A stretch of DNA of 64,000 nucleotides, taken from NCBI RefSeq assembly GCF_020091405.1, contig NZ_CP081903.1, positions 5,642,501 to 5,706,500 of the forward strand. The letters are read 5' to 3'. This DNA comes from Bacteroides cellulosilyticus (GTDB lineage Bacteria; Bacteroidota; Bacteroidia; Bacteroidales; Bacteroidaceae). Positions 25,670 through 33,457 of this stretch are shown one piece after another (positions within the stretch are counted from its first letter, which is position 1; each line of letters begins with the position of its first letter). Both the position numbers and the translations under genes were made by a program. The notes under the pieces are model-generated. The model ran no database searches, was not told the origin of the DNA, and saw only the letters and a list, made by a program, of their open reading frames with translations.

Positions 25670-26145
25670 AATTATTTCATGGTTCAAATATTGAAATACA
25701 TGTCCCCGATCTATCACGTTCAAAACCGTATAAGGATTTCGGACAAGGTTTTTATTTATCGGACAACTATCTACAGGCAGAAGAAATGGCTATGCATAAG
25801 GTAGATCAGCTTCGGACAGGCAGTAAATGTATCTCTGTTTTCGAATTTGATGAGCAGCATCTGATATCCGGAGAATTGGATATAAGAATCTTTGATGATT
25901 ACAGTGAAGAATGGGCATATTTCATTCTTGCTAACCGAGATAAATATAACACTAAGCCGATACATCATCATGACATTGTCATAGGTCCTATTGCGGATGA
26001 TGGAGTAACCTTTCAATTAAGACGTTTCTCCACAGGAATCATTCCAATGGAAAAACTGATAGAAGAATTAAAATTCCACAAAGGAAAAACAATTCAATAT
26101 TTCTTCGGGACAGAAAAAGCCCTCAATTATTTGAAGAAGTTATGA
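25666..26145 (+). CDS. DUF3990 protein, ADP-ribosyltransferase-like toxin candidate
   Basis: A 159-aa protein with the DUF3990 signature: MKLFHGSN at the start, KDFGQGFYLSDNYLQAEEMA near 25-45 and HDIVIGPIADDG near 103-114. The H-G-S and G-F-Y-L elements resemble the NAD-binding His and Tyr of the ART fold. The third catalytic position is not obvious and may be the acidic residue in the last motif. It overlaps DUF3791 genes on both sides by 4 bp. The predicted role is modification of a host target, held in check by the neighbours. Confidence 0.75.
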   Translation: MKLFHGSNIEIHVPDLSRSKPYKDFGQGFYLSDNYLQAEEMAMHKVDQLRTGSKCISVFEFDEQHLISGELDIRIFDDYSEEWAYFILANRDKYNTKPIHHHDIVIGPIADDGVTFQLRRFSTGIIPMEKLIEELKFHKGKTIQYFFGTEKALNYLKKL

Positions 26146-26369
26146 TAAAGCAAGAACAAATTCAATTCTTAATAGAAGAAATGACTCGTGAAATCATCAT
26201 ATATTTGATGCAAGACTTCGGGTATGACATGGATAAAGCTTTTGAAATTTTCTATAATTCAGATACTTTCGAACGCCTTAATAATACACAAAGCGGACTC
26301 TATTATCAAAGCTCCGGCTATGTATATAGTTTCCTGAAAGAAGAATTGCTTACTGGAAAAGTAGGATAA
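26142..26369 (+). CDS. Second DUF3791-like small protein
   Basis: A 75-aa helical protein (IEEMTREIIIYLMQDFGYDMDKA near 10-32, then YQSSGYVYSFLKEEL) resembling short DUF3791 proteins more weakly than the first. It overlaps the DUF3990 gene by 4 bp and closes the three-gene operon. It may be a second subunit of the putative antitoxin. Confidence 0.65.
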   Translation: MIKQEQIQFLIEEMTREIIIYLMQDFGYDMDKAFEIFYNSDTFERLNNTQSGLYYQSSGYVYSFLKEELLTGKVG

Positions 26370-26395
26370 TTTCAGAAATTTATTTCAACTATCTA

Positions 26396-28003
26396 ATGAA
26401 ACTACTTATGAAAAAACCGCTACTTCTACTTCTTAATCTGATCCCTATATTACTGTTTGCCCAGCAACCGGTTATTTTCCCCGATGACTTCAAAACAAAC
26501 GCCCTGAACGGGAAAGAAGTGACCATTACAAACACCCTGACGCTGACAAACAACTACAGCTACACGTATGGCACACTGACCTTTTCCAACGGCCAGCTAT
26601 GGACTCCTACCGAAAAGTTCGAACCGGGTGTGGATATGTTCAATCAGAAGAACCTGGAGAACCAGAAAAACCAACTCACCGTAAAGCAAGGTTCCTTCCC
26701 CATCGTCGATGCAGACGGAACCTGCCGCATCGGACAAACCATAGAAGGGCTGACCGGAAAAGCCAGCTACAGCAACGGCACATATACCATCACCCTGACC
26801 CGGAAACCCGAATTCAAAGGTAACGAACGCCCCACCTCCTGCGACATCCCGGAAACGTACAACTTGAAAGTGGTCAGCTTCAACCTGGAACACTTCGGCA
26901 AAAACGTAAGCACCTATAGCATCAAGCTGCCCAAAGTAGCCCTCGCACTGCAAGCACTGCAAGCCGACATCTACGCCCTTGTAGAAGTAGAAGGAGCCGC
27001 CGGACTGGAAGAACTCTGCCAGCTCCTGAACCGGAACTGCAACACGCAGAAATACAAGACACGCTATTATAAAGACAACGTGCAGGGCATGGCCTGTTTC
27101 ATCTACAATAGCGATGCAGTTACCCCCGTGGGTGCCATCAGTCTGAACAAACTCGCCGACAATTACCTGCCGGAACGCAAAACCGCCCAAGGTTTCCAAC
27201 TGAACAGCAATCAGGAGCGTTTCATTCTCTGCTGCAACCACTGGAAATCAAAATCAGGCAGCAATGTTCCGGAGCAATACAAAGATAAAGGTGACGGCCA
27301 GGGCGCCTATAATCCCCGCCGTGTGCAGGAAGCCGAAGCCACTTTGAAGTTCATCAAAGAAATCACGAAAACCTACAATGATCCCGACGTCCTGGTGGTA
27401 GGCGACCTGAATGCCTATACCTGTGAAGACCCCATCCGTACCCTCGAAGACGGTGGCCTGGTCAATCTGCTCACCACCTATGCCCCCAATCAGTACAGTT
27501 ACGCTTACTTCAGCAATGGCAGCTACGCAGTAGGCTATCTGGATCACAGTCTGGCCACAAGTACCCTTGAAAAGCAAGTAACCGATGCTCGTCCCTTCCG
27601 TATCAACGCCGACGAACCACAGAAAATGGACGTCGACCAAAGCGGCGTACAGAAAGACAATATGTACCGCTGCTCCGACCACAGCCCCATCGTCACCTTC
27701 CTGAACCTAGGGAACGGCAGCACAGGTATAGAAACTCCGACAATTTCCCGCCCAGCTATCCGCCTGACAGGCGATCCGCGCAGCGGCTACCTCACTTTAG
27801 TAACTTCTGCCAACCTCGCCCTTGCCCGTGCAGAGATTGTCAGCGTCAGCGGACAAGTCATCGCCTCATACAACGCTCCCGATACAGGAAGCACCGACAA
27901 TCATTTCACCCTGCCCGTCCGGAATCTGGCGCGCGGCTTCTATCTGGTACACGCTTACGACTACCAAGGTGGCTGCACCACCTGCAAAGCAGTGCTCCCA
28001 TAA
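26396..28003 (+). CDS. Secreted EEP-family nuclease with T9SS-like C-terminal domain
   Basis: About 535 aa. A signal peptide (starting MKKPLLLLLNLIPILLFA from the second ATG, 26408) is followed by a beta-rich OB-like N-terminal region (PVIFPDDFKTNALNGKEV to ~150), then an ExeM-type EEP catalytic domain: VVSFNLEHFG near 161, ALVEVEGAAG near 198, VVGDLNAYT near 336, YLDHSLAT near 380 and CSDHSPIV near 425. The last ~75 residues (GDPRSGYLTLVTSANLALA, then NLARGFYLVHAY) look like a type A T9SS sorting tail, with a Cys pair CTTC near the end. The likely function is degradation of extracellular DNA or RNA. Confidence 0.82.
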   Translation: MKLLMKKPLLLLLNLIPILLFAQQPVIFPDDFKTNALNGKEVTITNTLTLTNNYSYTYGTLTFSNGQLWTPTEKFEPGVDMFNQKNLENQKNQLTVKQGSFPIVDADGTCRIGQTIEGLTGKASYSNGTYTITLTRKPEFKGNERPTSCDIPETYNLKVVSFNLEHFGKNVSTYSIKLPKVALALQALQADIYALVEVEGAAGLEELCQLLNRNCNTQKYKTRYYKDNVQGMACFIYNSDAVTPVGAISLNKLADNYLPERKTAQGFQLNSNQERFILCCNHWKSKSGSNVPEQYKDKGDGQGAYNPRRVQEAEATLKFIKEITKTYNDPDVLVVGDLNAYTCEDPIRTLEDGGLVNLLTTYAPNQYSYAYFSNGSYAVGYLDHSLATSTLEKQVTDARPFRINADEPQKMDVDQSGVQKDNMYRCSDHSPIVTFLNLGNGSTGIETPTISRPAIRLTGDPRSGYLTLVTSANLALARAEIVSVSGQVIASYNAPDTGSTDNHFTLPVRNLARGFYLVHAYDYQGGCTTCKAVLP

Positions 28004-28168
28004 CGAAAGAACACAGACTCATCGTCACTTTAGAGGTCCTTTAACTCGTTATACTTTAAACAGTCACTTTTTTGTATTATCACTCAGAAATGAAGTAGTA
28101 CTGCCTAGATATTTAGATAACCTATTAACTATCAATAGATAGTATTTACAATTTATTTCCCTCACGGT

Positions 28169-28322
28169 GTAAAAGCATTTACTCCAGTATGTAACGGCCT
28201 TTACCTCCTATTGTAACGCTCTTTACCTCGGTATGTAACGACTTTTACCTCGGTATGTAAATGGAGTTACCATATGGGGTGAACCAAGTTACCATTTGGA
28301 GTAAACAGAATTTCCATGAAAG
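28169..28322. repeat. Seven-unit 22-bp-period array with internal GTAA-N6-TTAC dyads
   Basis: GTAA (once GTGA) begins at 28169, 28191, 28213, 28235, 28257, 28279 and 28301, exactly 22 bp apart. In the first six units TTAC follows 10 bp later, giving a dyad per unit. Copies are diverged outside these positions (gtaacgacttttacctcggt is the best-preserved core). The array lies between two convergent genes. The rest of 28004-28387 shows no gene. Confidence 0.8.
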
Positions 28323-28387
28323 GAAACTGTCAATGCTTTGAGGTGTCATGCTTATAAGGCAAGATAACGGACTCAGATATGCAATAG

Positions 28388-29152
28388 TTAAATTAAAGGG
28401 AGGTTAAATTTCTTCATTTTATCATCCATTCTGTCAGTCATTGTAATCCAATTCGGAACAAAGGTAAAATATTTATTCTTTGTTCGTTTATGAACATCGT
28501 AATAAACTTGGTTATATATCAAAAATGATTCTCTCCACCACACATAATAGAAATGTATAGCTTTTATTGTTGCTTCATTAAATTCATAATAGGAAATTGT
28601 ATCAAATAAGCGCGACAAAGCGGTGAATGCATGAAATTGTTGATATGTTTCATCCTCTAATATTTTTTTATACTCTTCCATATTTCCCCAAGAATCAAGA
28701 ATAACATATTCGAAGATTCTCTCTAATTCCTTCTTTTCGATATCGGTTCTTAAATATTCACGAAAAAGCGAAGCCTTCTTTCTCATCTGTTCAGTTGATT
28801 CGGATTGTAATTCTCTGATTAATCCTAAAACAAGTGAATCGTATGTGTCCTCAGCCATCTTAAAATTGTGATTATTTGAGGTGTTTAGTTGATCCAATTG
28901 TTCACCTTGCAATTTCATCTGCTTATGTTGAAATACCAAAGTTATAGCAACTGTAGCTAGAGAAATTGAATTAATAAATACTCCACAGTATTGAACGAAA
29001 AATTGGGGCTTATCAGGTGTCCACCCTTCAATTGTTCCTAAATACAAAGGTGTCATACTCGCAGCAAGAGTTATTGTTATTAATACAGTTATTAATATAA
29101 CAAGCCATGTCTGTGATTTCCCAACATTAAATATACCATTCTGTGTTTTCAT
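28388..29152 (-). CDS. Two-TM membrane protein of unknown function (putative AbiC-like topology)
   Basis: A 254-aa protein: short cytoplasmic start, membrane helices at ~15-35 (TWLVILITVLITITLAAS) and ~50-72 (CGVFINSISLATVAITLVF), then a coiled stretch (HKQMKLQGEQLDQLN) and a charged helical C-terminal domain. This layout resembles the Pfam putative phage abortive infection protein family, which I cannot confirm by search. Low G+C relative to neighbours suggests later acquisition. It is monocistronic, facing the 22-bp array. Confidence 0.55.
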   Translation of the reverse strand: MKTQNGIFNVGKSQTWLVILITVLITITLAASMTPLYLGTIEGWTPDKPQFFVQYCGVFINSISLATVAITLVFQHKQMKLQGEQLDQLNTSNNHNFKMAEDTYDSLVLGLIRELQSESTEQMRKKASLFREYLRTDIEKKELERIFEYVILDSWGNMEEYKKILEDETYQQFHAFTALSRLFDTISYYEFNEATIKAIHFYYVWWRESFLIYNQVYYDVHKRTKNKYFTFVPNWITMTDRMDDKMKKFNLPLI

Positions 29153-29281
29153 AGTAATAAACTTTTGTGATTATTTCCACAAAGATATATTTTTTATTGA
29201 ATAACCAAGCATATTATACGACCACTTTAAATTCATGATTGTTCCGGCACTTATATTCTTGAGAACCTCTATCCCTATCCT

Positions 29282-29389
29282 ATGACAGTAATGGCAAAGA
29301 AAGTAATTTCAAATGGAAACGGGAAAGTGGAGCCAATGGAACAAACAAAAGAGTGCATGTGTTTTGAGGCGAAGAGGAAACAGTGGTAA
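29282..29389 (+). CDS. Candidate 35-aa small protein
   Basis: An ATG-to-TAA frame coding MTVMAKKVISNGNGKVEP, then a stretch with two Cys (KECMCFEAK) and KRKQW. Composition is protein-like, but no promoter or SD is clear and no family is recognised. It is the only coding hint in 29153-29469. Confidence 0.22.
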   Translation: MTVMAKKVISNGNGKVEPMEQTKECMCFEAKRKQW

Positions 29390-29413
29390 CAAAGAAAAAG
29401 GGAATCTAAAAAA

Positions 29414-29445
29414 AGAGGTTGTGTCAAAACGTTGACCCAACCTCT
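29414..29445. terminator. Terminator of the nuclease operon
   Basis: A 14-bp stem (29414-29427 with 29432-29445, one mismatch) around a 4-nt loop. On the minus strand it is followed by T7, just downstream of the NUC1 gene stop. Confidence 0.75.
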
Positions 29446-29469
29446 TCTATTTTTATTATATCTTGTCTT

Positions 29470-30759
29470 TTACCAAACCCAGTCTTCGGCATTGTAAACA
29501 GCTTCAACTTTTTTCTCTATCTCATTGGGCAAGTTACAGAAAAAGTCAATGCCTGTCTCATACTCCAAACTTTCAATGGAAACAGCATAAACCATAAACT
29601 CATTTTTTCCGGGATTATCTGGCAATAACTCTGAATGAGGAACAAAGAAAGCGATAGCATGATAAACGCCTGCCTTCTCACTCAACAGAGCCATGTAGTA
29701 ATAACTGGGACAAATCAAACCACCAGGAGTCAGCCCCTCGGCATTTGTAGTAGGATAAAGTCCGTCATTGGCTTTCTTCACACCAGTGAAGTTAGTGAGT
29801 AAACGGTCGGTAGTACCGCCTTTCACCACATAAAGCTTATCATACACGCCATTGCCGGTAGAGCGTCCCCAAGTCTGTACCTGTTTCTCCAAAGCGGCCC
29901 AATACTTCTGATTAAAACTTCCTATCTGTGGTGAAATGTTACTGTAATAGAACGTCTGCTTATTAGCGCTCGTACTGTACACACGGTCTTCACTGGCACA
30001 GATGTGTCCTTTGTCATAGCCGTCACTCTTGTGCATGGATTCGGTCACCTCCACGCTGTTGTCTATATTAGGATCGTCTTGTTCCCACTCGTTGGTACGT
30101 TTAACATTGTCTTGCGAAGTAATGGGATCAAAATCGAATGCCACCCAAGCCGAATGCTTCTTAGAAGCAATATACTCTAAAGAGAAGTTAAGCACCTGCT
30201 CGGCACCCTCTTCATCGGATACACTAGCATAATATTCGATATACTGATTGGCAGCATTGAGAGCTGGAATTTCGAGTTTGTCTGCCTTATTACCATTAGC
30301 AACGTTGGCATTGTTCACGTCCACATCATCAGCGGCCACATACTCTATGCCCACTTCGTTGCCGTTAATATAGGCCACGCGAAGCTTTCCCATTTGATAA
30401 TGGTTGTAACGATTGAAACGCACCCAATAGCAAGTAGCAGGTTTCACTTCAGCATTTTCGCTGAAAGCATTGGCAGCCGGAACGGTAGTAAGCCCTTCGA
30501 GCGATTCACCACTGACAGGAGCAAACGCATAGTTACGACCAGTAAAAGCCTTGGACTTAATATAGAAAGGAGTACCGATAGCCTCAGGTTTATAAACGTT
30601 GAAGCCATTACCAGTCGACTCGTAGCCTTTCATCACGTAAGTGTCAGAACCTTGCTCAGTAGGTATTATCTCGGGAATGAGCGAAGCGTCTGAAGAATCA
30701 TCACAACCTGCCAGCCAAAGACCAGCCAGCAAAAGAAATAGGTAAGATAGTTGTTTCAT
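29470..30759 (-). CDS. DNA/RNA non-specific endonuclease lipoprotein (NUC1 family)
   Basis: A 429-aa protein with a lipoprotein signal (MKQLSYLFLLLAGLWLAGC, Cys at 19). The C-terminal half carries the NUC1 active site as GYDKGHICASEDR near 243-255 (His as general base) and the metal-binding Asn in YYSNISPQIGSFNQ near 270. ATG 30759 is chosen for the lipobox; an upstream start gives no signal peptide. It is the last gene of a TonB receptor / OB-fold lipoprotein / nuclease operon, 97 nt after its neighbour. It probably sits on the cell surface and cuts DNA or RNA. Confidence 0.88.
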   Translation of the reverse strand: MKQLSYLFLLLAGLWLAGCDDSSDASLIPEIIPTEQGSDTYVMKGYESTGNGFNVYKPEAIGTPFYIKSKAFTGRNYAFAPVSGESLEGLTTVPAANAFSENAEVKPATCYWVRFNRYNHYQMGKLRVAYINGNEVGIEYVAADDVDVNNANVANGNKADKLEIPALNAANQYIEYYASVSDEEGAEQVLNFSLEYIASKKHSAWVAFDFDPITSQDNVKRTNEWEQDDPNIDNSVEVTESMHKSDGYDKGHICASEDRVYSTSANKQTFYYSNISPQIGSFNQKYWAALEKQVQTWGRSTGNGVYDKLYVVKGGTTDRLLTNFTGVKKANDGLYPTTNAEGLTPGGLICPSYYYMALLSEKAGVYHAIAFFVPHSELLPDNPGKNEFMVYAVSIESLEYETGIDFFCNLPNEIEKKVEAVYNAEDWVW

Positions 30760-30856
30760 CTTTGTTTCTCTTTTTGATTTAATAGTATTAAGAAAGCAAA
30801 TGTGGTAATGATCATCTAAGTTCATTACCACATTGTCTATTGTATTCTCTCAGGAA

Positions 30857-33445
30857 TTATTCCTTCACCACAAAGTTTCTCATGTAGAATGTAGGAGCAA
30901 ATCCGGGTTCGCTAGTACTTACATAGCGGAATGCTACATATACCTTCTTGCCCACATAGTCGGCCATAGAAGAATGCATTTCAATCTCTTTAGTGCTTGT
31001 AGGCCACTCGAAAGACAACGGGTCGCTCCACGTCGCAGCCTTCAATGCAGCAATCTGCTCTTCTCTTTTATCAGAAGTAGAAGGAATATAATCCTCAGAC
31101 ACATGTACAGATACGGCATTTTCAATCTTTCCTCCAGACAAATAATCCGCTGAAGCCATGAACACCACCTGCGGAGCAATAGCCTCGGTAAGGTCTATCT
31201 CACCGGTAACAAGCCAAGACTCCGTATCACGATTGCGCTGATAGTATCCGCTTGCCTTAATGCGGGTATAGCCTGCGCCATCACTCCATACGTAAGACAT
31301 ACCATCGAGCTCCACTTCCACCTTATGGGCACCGTTGTGAACTACACCGGCAAAGTCGTTGCTGTAGTACTCTTTGGCTTCCACCCAACTGCCGGCAGTC
31401 TTCAAAAATGCCATTTCAGCAATTTCCGTTTCGGTGTTCTTCTTCACCCATGCAGTACCGTCGAAACCATATTCATCAGCCATCACCTTATAGTCCTTAT
31501 TACCGAAATAAGCCACCGCCTTGGTATCACCACTCTGTGCATAGGGGAACGCATTCTTCAAATAAACAGGCAATACGGCATCGGCATTGCTCAAATAATC
31601 CGAACCGGTAGCAACATAATCGGCGGGTTGCATCACGCTGATGCCGATACTTGCACTTTCTTCGTATGCCGTCCAAGCCGAACCATCGTACCGATAGAGA
31701 GCGGCAGCATTGGGCTTCACGTCCGAAGCACGGGTAACAGCACGAGAAATAGCCTTAGTAGTAGTGGCTTCGCTCACTTTGACCGCCATAGTATTAATAT
31801 ACTTACCGCCACTTACGCCTAATGTATAACCTTCTACCGTCACTTGCTTACCATTAAGTGATTGGTCAACAACTCCATCAATAGGATATTGAATACTGCC
31901 CTGGCACTTATCCGTACCCGAAATGATTACATTATAATAAGTACCTGATATACTCAGCTTGCCGGTATATTCCACATAAGCGATATAAGGCGCGGTAAGA
32001 TACTCTTCCATTGCAGCAACATCCAGACTCAAAGCTGCCGGAGCTTTAGCTGCACCATCCGACAATTTTTCGCATACAGGTGTTGTCCCAAACTGATTAA
32101 ATCCAGAAAAATTAGTAACTTGGCCAGATACCTTTACAATGTCACCAGGTACGAATTCAAACCCGTTTTTGTCAAATACCAGAATTGTTCCGGAACCGTC
32201 ACTCAACAAGAATCCACGCTGGTACTTGGCTATCACTTGTCCTTTTACAGCATATTCGCCAGGTTTGGCAAATGCAACCTCACCTATCGGGGAGAAAGTG
32301 CTCGTAGCATCTACCGGTTCAATCGATGTTGCCATAACATTATAACGGCTGGTTGCACCAATCAGATAGCCAATTACTTCCACCTGTTTTCCGCTCAAAG
32401 ACTTATCGACCACACCATCAAACGGATATGAAACAGATCCTTGCTTAGTGGCTCCAGCCACATTCAAATTTATATAGTTACCATCAATGACCAATTCGCC
32501 TACAATTTTGGCATAATGGAATCCATCGACATTTGCTACATAAGCATCCAGTTGTGCTCCTGTGTATTCTTTAGGTTCCGGATAACTGAATGAATCAGCA
32601 CGACCCAATCTTGTCACAACGGAAGTGTTACCAAACTGCATTACATTGGCATACTTACTAGTAGTTCCTTCTACGGTCACAATATCGCCCACCGTATAAT
32701 TCGGCTTCACATTAAGATAAACCAATATTTGTCCACTGTCATCGCTCAACAAGAATCCGCGTGTATAGGTTGCTATTACAGTACCCTGCACCTTATAATC
32801 CCCGGCTTCGGCCAAAGCATCCGATATTTTATCAATTGTTTCAGGTAATTCTCCGCCGCCTGTACTAGGTTCGGTTTCCGACCAAGCATAATTTACTTGA
32901 CGTACATCACCCTCCTTGGGACTCTTGACACCTTCTTTTAGCAAAGCGGGAATTTTCTTCAGTGTAGAGGGGGTGAGGTATTTTACCACCATACTCTCGC
33001 CCCATACTGTGGCATAATTAGCGGAAGTAAGGTCAAAATTCTCGGCCTCATTTATCTTGGAGAGATATTCGGGCTGCTCCTTACCGACATTATACCGTAC
33101 CAAAATCTTTGAATTATCCGACAGATAAGCATAAAGCGAATCTACAAATGCGGGCAGATAATCCTCGGGAGCTACCATGTCGGTAAACATCTTGGTCTTG
33201 CCCAGCTGGTTCAACGCTGTAAGATAGGTTTGATTCTCCGGGTCCTTGGAGAGAGCCAGCCCCTGATTCTTCGGCATAGAGGCTATTTTGCCATAATGGG
33301 CATCAGTCAGCACGAGAGTATCCGTACGAACATCTGTGATGGTTTCTTTCTCGTCAAATCCGGGGAAATTATCCTCGTTGTAGTCGCAGGCTCCGAGCGT
33401 AAACAGTGAAGCCAATGCGATTCCTAATAATATATGTTTCTTCAT
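30857..33445 (-). CDS. Large surface lipoprotein with tandem OB-fold-like domains
   Basis: An 862-aa lipoprotein (MKKHILLGIALASLFTLGAC, lipobox Cys at 20). Two clear internal repeats, GDYKVQGTVIATYTRGFLL...SGQILVYL near 220 and GEYAVKGQVIAKYQRGFLL...SGTILVF near 400, look like nucleic-acid-type OB folds of the YhcR/ExeM kind. Each is followed by a matched block ending GVVDKSLSGKQVEVIGY or GVVDQSLNGKQVTVEGY. The C-terminus (~730-860) resembles a choice-of-anchor/jelly-roll domain. It starts 12 nt after the TonB receptor stop, in the place usually held by SusD. Binding of extracellular nucleic acid is inferred. Confidence 0.75.
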   Translation of the reverse strand: MKKHILLGIALASLFTLGACDYNEDNFPGFDEKETITDVRTDTLVLTDAHYGKIASMPKNQGLALSKDPENQTYLTALNQLGKTKMFTDMVAPEDYLPAFVDSLYAYLSDNSKILVRYNVGKEQPEYLSKINEAENFDLTSANYATVWGESMVVKYLTPSTLKKIPALLKEGVKSPKEGDVRQVNYAWSETEPSTGGGELPETIDKISDALAEAGDYKVQGTVIATYTRGFLLSDDSGQILVYLNVKPNYTVGDIVTVEGTTSKYANVMQFGNTSVVTRLGRADSFSYPEPKEYTGAQLDAYVANVDGFHYAKIVGELVIDGNYINLNVAGATKQGSVSYPFDGVVDKSLSGKQVEVIGYLIGATSRYNVMATSIEPVDATSTFSPIGEVAFAKPGEYAVKGQVIAKYQRGFLLSDGSGTILVFDKNGFEFVPGDIVKVSGQVTNFSGFNQFGTTPVCEKLSDGAAKAPAALSLDVAAMEEYLTAPYIAYVEYTGKLSISGTYYNVIISGTDKCQGSIQYPIDGVVDQSLNGKQVTVEGYTLGVSGGKYINTMAVKVSEATTTKAISRAVTRASDVKPNAAALYRYDGSAWTAYEESASIGISVMQPADYVATGSDYLSNADAVLPVYLKNAFPYAQSGDTKAVAYFGNKDYKVMADEYGFDGTAWVKKNTETEIAEMAFLKTAGSWVEAKEYYSNDFAGVVHNGAHKVEVELDGMSYVWSDGAGYTRIKASGYYQRNRDTESWLVTGEIDLTEAIAPQVVFMASADYLSGGKIENAVSVHVSEDYIPSTSDKREEQIAALKAATWSDPLSFEWPTSTKEIEMHSSMADYVGKKVYVAFRYVSTSEPGFAPTFYMRNFVVKE

Positions 33446-33457
33446 AAATATGTTCAC

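Noticed and set aside
28169..28322. CRISPR array
   Set aside because: Period 22 bp is too short, there are no spacers of constant length between identical repeats, and no cas genes are near.
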